Made by a program: the position numbers and the translations under genes. Below, in pieces: positions 51,986 through 59,674 of a DNA stretch of 64,000 nt. Source of the DNA: DATAOG01 sp963782885 (GTDB taxonomy: Bacteria; Pseudomonadota; Alphaproteobacteria; Geminicoccales; Geminicoccaceae). The stretch's first letter is position 1, and every line of letters starts with the position of its first letter. The notes below the pieces were generated by a model. That model saw nothing but the letters and a program-made list of their open reading frames with translations, was not told the origin of the DNA and did not search any database. The DNA lies in contig CAWALL010000002.1 of assembly GCA_963782885.1 (NCBI GenBank), positions 248,001 through 312,000 on the forward strand. Reading direction: 5' to 3'.

Positions 51986-52225
51986 ATGAGCATTAGGATT
52001 CGAAGGCAGACCCTCAGGTCAAACCAGGACGCGCTGGCCGCCTTCGTCTGCAAGAAGGCCGAGATCGACAGCATGCTCGAGCGAATCAAGGCGCTCAGCG
52101 ATGACCACTTCGGGTACGCGCCCGACGAGATCGATTGGGGCCACGTGGGGACCCTCGGATATTACGCCGAGATGCTCAAGCGCATCACCGACAGCGCCTT
52201 CAAGGAAGGCGAGTGCGCCGATTAG
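51986..52225 (+). CDS. Small conserved alphaproteobacterial protein
   Basis: About 79 residues: MSIRIRRQTLRSNQDALAAF, VCKKAEIDSMLERIKALSDD, HFGYAPDEIDWGHVGTLGYY, AEMLKRITDSAFKEGECAD. GGGAG lies about eight bases before the ATG. A truncated homologue is at 35876 beside the other methyltransferase. I recall relatives on many alphaproteobacterial plasmids and mobile elements, usually with the ending FxEGEHA. Mostly helical, no cysteines of note besides two; function unknown. Confidence 0.8.
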   Translation: MSIRIRRQTLRSNQDALAAFVCKKAEIDSMLERIKALSDDHFGYAPDEIDWGHVGTLGYYAEMLKRITDSAFKEGECAD

Positions 52226-52369
52226 GCCGCCTCGATCTCCCGCACCCGCCCCGCGCGGCTCCGGCCGCCGGGGGTTCGCCGGGCCTGCGCGGCACCACCA
52301 AGGTGCCTCGGTCCCGGCTCACGGTCGTAGGAGGGCGATGGTGCCCTCCGAAGCGACGGAGATTCTCCA

Positions 52370-52696
52370 ATGACCAAGCTCAGCGATACCCAGCTCGTGA
52401 TCCTCGGCGCCGCCGCGCAGCGCGCCGACCTCTCGGTCCTGCCCCTGCCCGACAGCCTCAAGCTCAAGGGCGGCGCGCTCGCCAAGGTGATGGACAGCCT
52501 CCGCAACCGCGGCCTGATCCGGGTTCTCGGCGCCGACGGCGGGCCCGAGCGGGTGGTCATCACCAGCGAGGGCATGGCCGCGATCGGCGTCGAGACCGAG
52601 GGCGACGAGGCGCCGGCGGGCGCCACGGAGCCCGCCGCAGCCCCGACGTCGGCCGATAGCGGCGGCCCGGCAGTCGACCGCCCGGGCTCCGACTGA
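52370..52696 (+). CDS. Hypothetical winged-helix-like protein
   Basis: 108 residues: KLSDTQLVILGAAAQRADLS, LPDSLKLKGGALAKVMDSLR, NRGLIRVLGADGGPERVVIT. The order suggests a small winged helix of the kind that recognises DNA, followed by an acidic Ala/Pro-rich tail. It is immediately followed by the DUF3489 gene, which often has this kind of partner. Function unknown. Confidence 0.7.
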   Translation: MTKLSDTQLVILGAAAQRADLSVLPLPDSLKLKGGALAKVMDSLRNRGLIRVLGADGGPERVVITSEGMAAIGVETEGDEAPAGATEPAAAPTSADSGGPAVDRPGSD

Positions 52697-52706
52697 GACC
52701 GACAGC

Positions 52707-53054
52707 GTGGCCGCGCCGGCCAAGCGCAAGGCCTCCCGGAAGGCGAAGGCCAAGTCTGCGCCGGCCGCCAGTGAGCCCGAGGGTCAGCCGGCCGGTCAGC
52801 CCGCCGCCAAGCCCACGCCGCGCGCCGGCACCAAGCAGGCGAAGATGATTGAGATGCTCAAGCAGCCCGAGGGCGCCACGGTGGAGCAGATCGCTGCGGC
52901 GACCGGCTGGCAGCATCACACGATCCGCGGCGCCATCTCCGGCGCGCTCAAGAAGAAGCTGGGGCTCACGGTCGAGGCGACCCGCACCCGCGAGGTCGGC
53001 CCCAACCAGACCGGCGCCAAGGGCAGCGCGACCACCTACCGGATCGTCGAGTAG
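52707..53054 (+). CDS. DUF3489-domain protein
   Basis: 115 residues from a GTG at 52707, ten bases after the previous stop. A basic Ala/Lys/Pro-rich N-terminus of about 40 residues precedes the DUF3489 domain: TKQAKMIEMLKQPEGATVEQ, IAAATGWQHHTIRGAISGAL, KKKLGLTVEATRTREVG. The domain is a winged helix common on alphaproteobacterial mobile DNA. It probably binds DNA; targets are unknown. Confidence 0.85.
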   Translation: MAAPAKRKASRKAKAKSAPAASEPEGQPAGQPAAKPTPRAGTKQAKMIEMLKQPEGATVEQIAAATGWQHHTIRGAISGALKKKLGLTVEATRTREVGPNQTGAKGSATTYRIVE

Positions 53055-53186
53055 CCCGACCAATACTTGCGAGCCTCTACGCCGCCGCGGCCCCGAGCCC
53101 GGCGGCGGTTACTTTCGTAGCGCTCCCCCTCCGCTCGTGCATCCTGCGGCCAGTTGGCCTATGGTCCGCGGCCATCGGAGGTTGAG

Positions 53187-54083
53187 ATGGCCGATCCCGA
53201 TTTGGAGCAGCTGGCTGCCCGCCTGGAGCAGAGCGGCGACTACCGCATCCTCCGCCGCGTCCCGGTGCGGTCGTACTATGCCGATGACGACCCCGCTGCG
53301 ATCAAGCGCCTCGGGCTGATCGTCGACATCGAGACCACCGGGCTCGATCCCGCCAAAGACAAGATCATCGAGCTGGCATGCCTGCCCTTCCACTTCTCGT
53401 CAGACGGCGTGCTCTATGACGTCCTGCCCGGCTATGCCGGCTTCGAAGACCCCGGCCAGCCGCTCCACGAGGAGGTGGTCCGGCTCACCGGCATCAACGA
53501 CGACCAGCTGCGCGGCCAGCAGCTCGACGAGCAGATCGTCACCGCGATGGCAGCGCCCGCCAATCTCGTCATCGCCCACAATGCCGCCTTCGACCGCTGC
53601 TTCCTGGAGCGGCGCTTCCCCTTGTTCATCGACAAGCCCTGGGCCTGCTCCAAGGGTCAGGTGCCCTGGGCGGAGGAAGGCCTGGGCAGCGCCAAGCTCG
53701 ACTATCTCCTCGGCCGGCTCGGGTTCTTCTTCGACGATCACCGGGCGATGACCGACTGCCGGGCGGTGCTGCACCTCCTGTTCTTGAGCCTGCCCAAGAG
53801 CGGCCAGCCCATTTTGCCGGTGCTGCTGGCGAACGCCCGTCGGCGCGCCTTTCGCATCTGGGCGCTGGAGGCGCCGATCGAGTGCAAGGACCTGCTCAAG
53901 GAGCGGGGCTACCGGTGGAACGCTGGCGATGATGGCCGCCCGCGCGCCTGGTATCGCGATCTGGACAAAGACCTGCTGGCCGAGGAAGAGCGGTTCCTGG
54001 CCGAGAAGATCTATGACGGCGGCGATTGCCGCCACGAGCTCATCAGGATCGACTACAGCAACCGGTTCAGCGATCGGGTCTGA
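53187..54083 (+). CDS. DnaQ-like 3'-5' exonuclease (DEDDh)
   Basis: 298 residues. Exo I is GLIVDIETTGLDPAKDKIIE (Asp and Glu), Exo II is VIAHNAAFDRCFLERRFPLF (Asp), and Exo III is FFFDDHRAMTDCRAVLHLLF (His and Asp). A C-terminal region (KDLLKERGYRWNAGDDGRPR, WYRDLD) is shared by many mobile-element exonucleases. It would degrade or proofread single-stranded DNA ends. Its 3' end overlaps the methyltransferase gene tail-to-tail by 17 bases. Confidence 0.9.
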   Translation: MADPDLEQLAARLEQSGDYRILRRVPVRSYYADDDPAAIKRLGLIVDIETTGLDPAKDKIIELACLPFHFSSDGVLYDVLPGYAGFEDPGQPLHEEVVRLTGINDDQLRGQQLDEQIVTAMAAPANLVIAHNAAFDRCFLERRFPLFIDKPWACSKGQVPWAEEGLGSAKLDYLLGRLGFFFDDHRAMTDCRAVLHLLFLSLPKSGQPILPVLLANARRRAFRIWALEAPIECKDLLKERGYRWNAGDDGRPRAWYRDLDKDLLAEEERFLAEKIYDGGDCRHELIRIDYSNRFSDRV

Positions 54084-55377
54084 TCACGCAGCCGCGGCAA
54101 GCATCGCGCCCGGCGGCGATCTCTTCGAAGCTCCGACCGTCACCGTCCAGGACCGCTGCCTTCCCGGCGTAGTCCTGGAACCGGCGGATGATCACATCGA
54201 CGTACTTCGGATCGAGCTCGACCAGGCGCGCCTGGCGCCCGGTTTTCTCGCAGGCGATCAGAGTCGAGCCTGACCCGCCGAACGGGTCGAGCACGATGTC
54301 CCGGGTCTTGCTCGAGTTGCGGATCGCACGCTCGACCAGCGCCACCGGCTTCATGGTCGGATGCAGGTCGTTCCGGACCGGCTTGTCAAAGAACCAGACG
54401 TCACCCTGGTCCCGGGCCCCGCACCAATAGTGATCGCTGCCGTCCTTCCAGCCGTAGAGGATGGGCTCGTATTGACGCTGGTAGTCGGCCCGGCCGAGGG
54501 TGAAGGTGTGCTTGGCCCAAATCAGGAACGTGCTCCACCGGCCGCCGGCCGCCCTGAACGCGCGCTGCAGCGTGTCCAGCTCAGACGAGCTCATGCACCA
54601 GTAGACCGCGCCCTTGGTGACGCTAAACACATTGACGCACGCGTCATACAAGAAGGCCTCGAAACCAGCACCGAGGTTGTCGTTAATGATCGGGCGATGC
54701 TTGCCGCGATGCTTGTCCTTCGGCGAGTTGCTGTAGTTGACATTGTACGGACTATCGGTGAAGCACATGTCCGCGAGCTGCCCGCCGAGCACCTTCTCGA
54801 CGTCGGCCAGCACCGTGGCGTCACCGCACAGCAGGCGATGATTGCCCATGACCCAGAGGTCGCCCGGCTTGCTGACCGGGTCCTCCGGCGGCTCCGGGAC
54901 CTCGTCTTCGGCCTCGTCTGAACCCGCCTCGCCGTCGGCGATGGCCAACAGCCGCTCGAGCTCCGTCGCGTCGAAGCCGACCAGGTCGAGGTCGAAACGT
55001 TCGTCGCGCAGCCACGCAAGCTCCTCCGCCAGCAGCTCTTCGCTCCATCCTGCCTGTAGCGCCAGCTGGTTGTCGGCGATCAGGTAGGCGCGCTTTTGAG
55101 CCTCCGAGAGGTGCTCGAACCGGATCACGGGCACCTCGGCCAGCCCGAGCTTGCGCGCTGCCAGCAGCCTACCGTGGCCGGCGAGGATGCCGCCCTGCTC
55201 GTCGACGAGCACCGGGTTGGTCCAGCCGAACTCGACCATGCTCGCCGCGATCTGGTCGACCTGCGCCTCGCTGTGCGTGCGCGGATTGCGTTCGTAGGGG
55301 CGCAGGCGGTCGATCGGCCACAGCTCGATTCGATCGGCGAGCGCGACAAGCCCAGCGCTCTTCGGCACGTCGGTCAA
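54067..55377 (-). CDS. ParB-domain DNA adenine methyltransferase, copy B
   Basis: 436 residues from a TTG at 55377, the same kind of start as copy A. The ParB-like domain is PKSAGLVALADRIELWPIDR, RLRPYERNPRTHSEAQVDQI and GILAGHGRLLAARKLGLAEV. The methylase domain has LADMCFTDSPYNVNYSN where DPPY is expected, then FNKP-like GDVWFFDKPVRNDLHPTMKP and VLDPFGGSGSTLIACEKTGR for SAM binding. The Pro-to-Ser change in the catalytic motif may weaken or abolish activity. It is otherwise complete. An orphan phage methyltransferase; the recognition site is unknown. Confidence 0.88.
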   Translation of the reverse strand: MTDVPKSAGLVALADRIELWPIDRLRPYERNPRTHSEAQVDQIAASMVEFGWTNPVLVDEQGGILAGHGRLLAARKLGLAEVPVIRFEHLSEAQKRAYLIADNQLALQAGWSEELLAEELAWLRDERFDLDLVGFDATELERLLAIADGEAGSDEAEDEVPEPPEDPVSKPGDLWVMGNHRLLCGDATVLADVEKVLGGQLADMCFTDSPYNVNYSNSPKDKHRGKHRPIINDNLGAGFEAFLYDACVNVFSVTKGAVYWCMSSSELDTLQRAFRAAGGRWSTFLIWAKHTFTLGRADYQRQYEPILYGWKDGSDHYWCGARDQGDVWFFDKPVRNDLHPTMKPVALVERAIRNSSKTRDIVLDPFGGSGSTLIACEKTGRQARLVELDPKYVDVIIRRFQDYAGKAAVLDGDGRSFEEIAAGRDACRGCVIRPDR

Positions 55378-55580
55378 GGGCGAACCTCGCGGTGCGAAGT
55401 TGATCAGGAAAGGTTGGGGTCGCGAAGCACAAAAACTGTGCGGTGTTGAGCTTTGACGAGCGCTCTGACCTGCTCCAGAATCGCGTCCCCGCTCGATGCA
55501 CGAGCGTGGCGACGCAAGAGCCCAACCGGCTGGCGCGGGACGTCGCCGGCGCACGTCAACCAGTTCGGCGATGACGGCTG
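55378..55580. other. Spacer between methyltransferases
   Basis: Starts with GCGAACCTCGCGGTGCGAAG, again with the GTGCGAA-type word. A minus-strand frame (55404-55559, reading GDVPRQPVGLLRRHARASSG and VFVLRDPNLS) is open but unrecognised. No other signal is seen. Confidence 0.35.
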
Positions 55581-56234
55581 ATGCAGAACCTGTCCGCGGC
55601 GCACCGCGAGATCAGCGCGTCGACCATCGGGCAATATTGCTCTATGGCGACCCATTATCGCGACGGCACCTGGAATCACGACGTCAGCCAGAACATCGAG
55701 GCGCTGCTCGCCGCGATCGCTGGGGCCCCGCCGTATCGCATCCTCGACCTCGGCTGCGGGCCTGGGCGTGATCTCGTGACCTTCCGCGATCTTGGTCACG
55801 AGGTCGTCGGCCTCGACGGCTGCTCCGAGTTCGTGGCCATGGCGCGCGCGGTGTCCGGCTGCGAGGTCTGGCAGCAGGACATGCTGGCCATGACCTTGCC
55901 GCCCGCTAGCTTCGATGGCGTGTTCGCCAACGCCGTCCTGTTCCACCTCCCGAGCCTCGCGTTACCCGTCGTTCTCGATCGGCTGCACGCCGCGCTCAAG
56001 CCGGGTGGCGTGCTGCTCGCCTCCAACCCGCGCGGGCAGGACGAGGAGGGCTTCGTCGAAGGCCGCTATGCCTGCTTCTACAGCTTCGACACCTGGCGCC
56101 GGCTGGTCAGCGGCAGCGGCTTTGCCCTGAACGACCATTACTTCCGCCCGCCCGGCAAGCCCCGCCGCCAGCAGCCGTGGCTCGCCACGCTCTGGCGCAA
56201 GTCAGCATCGCCGGATCAACGCAGCCCTCGCTAA
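55581..56234 (+). CDS. Class I SAM-dependent methyltransferase
   Basis: 217 residues. Motif I is PYRILDLGCGPGRDLVTFRD, motif II GHEVVGLDGCSEFVAMARAV, and post-motif FDGVFANAVLFHLPSLALPV matches the UbiE/Methyltransf_11 group. ALKPGGVLLASNPRGQDEEG follows. A later ATG at 55644 (ATHYRDGTWNHDVSQNIEAL) is an alternative start and would make a more typical length. It probably methylates a small molecule; the substrate is unknown. It lies between phage modules on the plus strand. Confidence 0.85.
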   Translation: MQNLSAAHREISASTIGQYCSMATHYRDGTWNHDVSQNIEALLAAIAGAPPYRILDLGCGPGRDLVTFRDLGHEVVGLDGCSEFVAMARAVSGCEVWQQDMLAMTLPPASFDGVFANAVLFHLPSLALPVVLDRLHAALKPGGVLLASNPRGQDEEGFVEGRYACFYSFDTWRRLVSGSGFALNDHYFRPPGKPRRQQPWLATLWRKSASPDQRSPR

Positions 56235-56240
56235 CTAACG

Positions 56241-56276
56241 GTGCGACGGGTGCGACGGGTGCGACGGGTGCGACGG
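56241..56276. repeat. Four tandem copies of GTGCGACGG
   Basis: The nine-base unit GTGCGACGG is repeated four times without spacers, directly after the methyltransferase gene and before TTCGCACC. Related words occur near 37074 and 38770. This is not a CRISPR array. Iteron-like binding sites are one possibility. Confidence 0.75.
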
Positions 56277-56329
56277 GTAGGTTCGCACCCCCCGGGGGTT
56301 CAAAAGTCCAGGAATTCTGCGGCTTTCAG

Positions 56330-56439
56330 GCGGTCAGTGCGACGGGTGGGTGCGAACTGCGAACCCGGAATCTCGCCCTGCCGCTAGCGAAATATCGCGG
56401 TCCGCCCCCCCGTATCAGTATTCGGCAAGGAAGGACCCA
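56330..56439. repeat. Intergenic module B, near copy of 38826-38952
   Basis: Shares TTCTGCGGC, GTGCGAACTGCGAACCCGG, CGCTAGCGAAATATCGCG, CCCCCGTATCA and GGAAGGACCCA with module A, in the same order. The similarity fades after GGACCCA and returns at the hairpin and GCTCTGCGAGCTT near 56593-56641. It marks a common origin of the two prophage-like regions. Confidence 0.75.
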
Positions 56440-56909
56440 GATGATCTTGACTAGGTCTTCGATTTCATCTCTGTCATGACTTCGATCTATCGCGGCCATT
56501 GGATCGCAAGTACTGATCTATGATAAGATTCATCAACGAGTTACAAGGGATGATACTTGCGCCAATCGGTGGCGCAGCTGTCGGCAGCAAAACAGCCCGC
56601 CTGGGACCGGGGCGGGCTGTCGGCACACGCTCTGCGAGCTTGATCAGCTTCTACATCTTGTGGCGGACGCTGTCAACACCCACCACAGCTTGCTTGGCTT
56701 GGTAGCCATAGGGCGCCGCCAGCAACCCCGTCCAACCCCCGGCAATGGCCGCATCGCGTCGCCAGGCCGGCAGCGTGCCCGAGGGGCTCAGGGCCGTTCA
56801 TGCCCGGCCTCCCGCAATGCACTGCCCCCGCAGACCGCGTTGCAGATGAAGCACCAGGCACCCTAAATAACGAAACACGTGTGCAACTCCGGTCCTTGGG
56901 TCGCCTGCT
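56440..56909. other. Spacer before the metal exporter
   Basis: Contains the hairpin described separately and a stretch (56630-56680) that matches the neighbourhood of the XRE regulator in prophage A, but no regulator gene. No complete gene is seen. I find no clear metal-responsive operator directly upstream of the exporter. Confidence 0.4.
56593..56619 (-). terminator. Hairpin with T run on the minus strand
   Basis: CAGCCCGC and GCGGGCTG pair as in module A (39094-39116); on the minus strand the stem is followed by TTTTGC. A minus-strand gene that it would terminate is no longer present, presumably deleted. Confidence 0.55.
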
Positions 56910-57881
56910 ATGCATCAAACGGATCTGGCGACGTGGCAACACAGCCACGCGTTCGGCCTGGACCAGCGGAAGAGCGGTGAACGCCGGACCCTGGCCGTCG
57001 CCATCTTGACCGCTGCCACCATGGTAGTGGAGGTCGTGGCCGGCCTCGCGTTCGGCTCGATGGCGCTGCTCGCCGACGGGCTCCACATGGCATCCCATGC
57101 GACGGCGCTCGGTATCGCGGTGCTCGTCTACGTCTACGCGCGGCGTCGCGCTGGCGACAGCCGCTTCGCGTTCGGTACCGGCAAGGTCAATGCACTTGGC
57201 GGGTACACGAGCGCTCTACTCCTGACCGGCTTCGCGCTCTACATGGCCGTCGAGAGCGCGGTGCGGTTCCTGGCGCCCGTGCCGATCGCCTTCGATCAAG
57301 CGATCTTCGTCGCCGTCCTGGGTCTGCTCGTCAACGGGGTGTCGGTGGCGATCCTCGGCGTGCGTCACGACAGAGAGGTCCATGACCATCATGATGATCC
57401 CTACGGTCGTCGGCATCCTGACCATCAACACCACGACCTCCACGGTCACGACCACAACCTGCGCGGCGCCTATCTCCATGTCCTCGCCGACGCACTGACG
57501 TCCGTGCTGGCGATCGTGGCACTGGTGGCCGGCAAGTACGCCGGCGCTGTCTGGTTGGATCCGGGGATGGGGCTTCTCGGCGCGCTGCTGGTCGGCCGGT
57601 GGGCGTGGGGTCTGATCCGGGACAGCAGCCGCACGCTTCTCGACCGACAGGCGCCGGCGGCACTTTGCAGTGCGATCCGTCGGTCGATCGAGAGTTGCCA
57701 AGACACTCGCGTGGCCGACCTGCACGTCTGGTCAATCGGCCCGGGGCTGTACGCGGCGGAACTGGCGGTCGTGTCCCACAACCCGGCGCCGCCCTCGGCT
57801 TACAAGCGCCTGCTCCCAGAGGGAGCGCTCGCTCACGTCACTGTCGAGGTACATCGGTGTCCTGGCGAGGCCTCCCGATAG
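56910..57881 (+). CDS. dmeF: DmeF-type cation diffusion facilitator (Co/Ni efflux)
   Basis: 323 residues. Six membrane helices are predicted. Metal-site residues lie in SMALLADGLHMASHATALGI (helix 2) and AYLHVLADALTSVLAIVALV (helix 5). A His-rich cytoplasmic loop (HDREVHDHHDDPYGRRHPDH, QHHDLHGHDHN) sits between helices 4 and 5, typical of DmeF proteins that export Co2+ and Ni2+ to the periplasm. The C-terminal cytoplasmic domain (DTRVADLHVWSIGPGLYAAE) is complete. It is a host-type gene sitting between prophage parts, so possibly cargo. No adjacent regulator (DmeR) was found. Confidence 0.88.
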   Translation: MHQTDLATWQHSHAFGLDQRKSGERRTLAVAILTAATMVVEVVAGLAFGSMALLADGLHMASHATALGIAVLVYVYARRRAGDSRFAFGTGKVNALGGYTSALLLTGFALYMAVESAVRFLAPVPIAFDQAIFVAVLGLLVNGVSVAILGVRHDREVHDHHDDPYGRRHPDHQHHDLHGHDHNLRGAYLHVLADALTSVLAIVALVAGKYAGAVWLDPGMGLLGALLVGRWAWGLIRDSSRTLLDRQAPAALCSAIRRSIESCQDTRVADLHVWSIGPGLYAAELAVVSHNPAPPSAYKRLLPEGALAHVTVEVHRCPGEASR

Positions 57882-57908
57882 CGTATACGAGGGCCGTGCC
57901 ACCCCGGA

Positions 57909-58433
57909 TCAAACCTTGACGGCCTCCCCGTAGCCGAAATGCCTGCTCAGCATCCCGAGCGCCGCAACCAGGATGCCCTGCGCTTGCTCCTGTCTAACCG
58001 GCCGCCCGCCCCAGCCTTGTCGGATCGCCCACTCGCGCACGCTCCGCTGTAGCCCAATGACGTGCCAGACACAGGAGCCGGCGGGGCTCGACAGCCCACC
58101 CAGCGCCTCGAGCGACTGGTGCACTCGCCGCCGGGCATCGAGTTGTCGCTCGTTGAGCTCCGGCTCTCGCCCGGTGCCAGGCACCCGCAGGATCGGCACC
58201 GCCCGCAGCGGGTCGAGGTTGGCGATGATGAAGGCCGCCTGAAAGTCCTTTGCCGCGTCGTGCATCGTCTGCGTGATGGTGCCGGCGCGAACCATCTTGC
58301 CGAGCGTGTCGACGGTCCGATGGTGCATGACGATGCGCCCGTCGGGATCCTTCTCGCGCACCTCCGCGAGCTCGCGGCCGCGCACCTTGGCCGGCTTGAC
58401 GCGGGCGCTGCGCGTGGCTCGGCGCGCGCTCAT
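57909..58433 (-). CDS. Prophage replication-region protein (DUF6456-like)
   Basis: 174 residues from the ATG at 58433, overlapping the previous stop by four bases. RELAEVREKDPDGRIVMHHR, TVDTLGKMVRAGTITQTMHD and AAKDFQAAFIIANLDPLRAV precede a C-terminal half with SPAGSCVWHVIGLQRSVREW and GGRPVRQEQAQGILVAALGM. The pattern is similar to DUF6456 proteins of alphaproteobacterial phages, which I only partly recognise. First-to-last order in the cluster: 59674 to 57909. Function unknown. Confidence 0.65.
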   Translation of the reverse strand: MSARRATRSARVKPAKVRGRELAEVREKDPDGRIVMHHRTVDTLGKMVRAGTITQTMHDAAKDFQAAFIIANLDPLRAVPILRVPGTGREPELNERQLDARRRVHQSLEALGGLSSPAGSCVWHVIGLQRSVREWAIRQGWGGRPVRQEQAQGILVAALGMLSRHFGYGEAVKV

Positions 58434-58645
58434 TGTCCACCTCCCGGCCGGCGGCCGTACAGGCGGTCCGCCTCGTTGATCAGCGCCTGGCGGGTCCAGT
58501 CGTCGCGGATGTCCTCCGGCCGGAGCACGACCACGCCCTGCGTGCGCCAGGCGGCCCGGCGCATGGCGAGCAGATCCTCGTCGCTGGGCGCAGTGCGCGG
58601 CTGGTATCGCGCCAAGCACGAACGGTAGCCTCTGGGCCCTATCAT
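58430..58645 (-). CDS. Small phage protein of unknown function
   Basis: 71 residues from the ATG at 58645 with GGGAGGTG upstream: MIGPRGYRSCLARYQPRTAP, SDEDLLAMRRAAWRTQGVVV, LRPEDIRDDWTRQALINEAD. It is coupled to its neighbours by four-base overlaps at both ends, which supports a real gene. No family is recognised. Confidence 0.65.
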   Translation of the reverse strand: MIGPRGYRSCLARYQPRTAPSDEDLLAMRRAAWRTQGVVVLRPEDIRDDWTRQALINEADRLYGRRPGGGQ

Positions 58646-58944
58646 CGGCTCACCTCCCGTAGGACCGCCGCGTAGCCTGCAACATCGACCTGGCTGTCGA
58701 GGTGCTCGGGATCGCGCGCGAGCCTGGTGAGCTTGAGGTCGATCAGGCACAGCACCACCTGCGCCGGGCTGATCTTCGTGCTAAGCGTGAGCGACCAGCG
58801 CTGGGCCACCTGCTCGAACAGATCGACGGGCTCGCCGTACTCACGCCGGCGCCGGTTAACCAGGCCGGCGGCATGCTCGAGAAGCTCGGGCCCGTTCATC
58901 GAGATGTCGGGGCGCTGCCGAGTGACGGTCTGCGGGTCAGCCAT
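58642..58944 (-). CDS. DUF6378-like phage protein
   Basis: 100 residues: MADPQTVTRQRPDISMNGPE, LLEHAAGLVNRRRREYGEPV, DLFEQVAQRWSLTLSTKISP, AQVVLCLIDLKLTRLARDPE, HLDSQVDVAGYAAVLREVSR. The pattern 'R--YG-P---F---A--W------I-P-QV---M--LKL-R' fits DUF6378, a small protein of phage replication regions. Overlaps on both sides indicate a polycistronic unit. Confidence 0.8.
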   Translation of the reverse strand: MADPQTVTRQRPDISMNGPELLEHAAGLVNRRRREYGEPVDLFEQVAQRWSLTLSTKISPAQVVLCLIDLKLTRLARDPEHLDSQVDVAGYAAVLREVSR

Positions 58945-59674
58945 TGTCGAGTTCCCAGATCAGGCAGCGCTCGGCCGGATGGAGCGGGTCACGGGGCTTT
59001 CGGCGGTGGGTTTGGCGGGCGCCGATTCCAGCGTGCAGAACGGCCTCGGTTGCGGTCAGGGCGGCGATCTCCTTGCCACGCAACAGCAGCACCAGACCCA
59101 TGCCCTGAATGCGGCCCCAGGGTGCCCGGCGATGACAGCCGAACAACTCCCAGTCCTGCCAGCCGAGCGACGCCGCCTGCGTGCCCCACAAGTCGAGGAA
59201 CCGCTCGGCATCGATCATCAGCTGCCGCCAGGCCGGCGCGGGGTAGTCGCGCGTCCGGGCCATCGTCGGGAGACGGGCTGCGCCGGCGAGCCACTCGTCA
59301 GGGACGCCCGCAGGCTCCGAAACCCGCGGAAATCCTGGCGGGGGCCACAGGGGGCCACATGATTTCGCCGTGTGGCCCCGATTTTCTCCTTTGGAATCAA
59401 TGCCGAGTGCCACATGAGCCACAGGGGCCACACTTGAAGGGTATACCTTAGGGGGCGGCACTCTTCTTCTTTGTTCTCCGGCGGGAATAAGCACCCCAGC
59501 ATGCTTCTGGTTCAGATCATGATCTATCGTTTCGCTGTGGCCCCTGTGGTCCGTGTGGCTCCCGGCTTGATTCTCCAAGCACTTAGCGGGGGCCACAGGC
59601 TCTTCCCGTGTGGCCCCCTGTGGCCCCTCGAGCGCGTCAAGCGCGCGGATCAAGGCGTCCCTGCTGGCGATCAT
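58937..59674 (-). CDS. Phage protein of unknown function
   Basis: 245 residues. The start (MIASRDALIRALDALEGPQG) overlaps the stop of the helicase gene. The N-terminal half is low in conservation and rich in Pro and His. The second half looks folded: RQLMIDAERFLDLWGTQAAS, LGWQDWELFGCHRRAPWGRI, GLVLLLRGKEIAALTATEAV, AERCLIWELDNG. It lies in a tight minus-strand series with the replication genes. No function assigned. Confidence 0.65.
   Translation of the reverse strand: MIASRDALIRALDALEGPQGATREEPVAPAKCLENQAGSHTDHRGHSETIDHDLNQKHAGVLIPAGEQRRRVPPPKVYPSSVAPVAHVALGIDSKGENRGHTAKSCGPLWPPPGFPRVSEPAGVPDEWLAGAARLPTMARTRDYPAPAWRQLMIDAERFLDLWGTQAASLGWQDWELFGCHRRAPWGRIQGMGLVLLLRGKEIAALTATEAVLHAGIGARQTHRRKPRDPLHPAERCLIWELDNG

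Noticed and set aside
56241..56276. Short tandem repeats considered as a CRISPR array
   Set aside because: The nine-base units abut without spacers and no cas genes are present.
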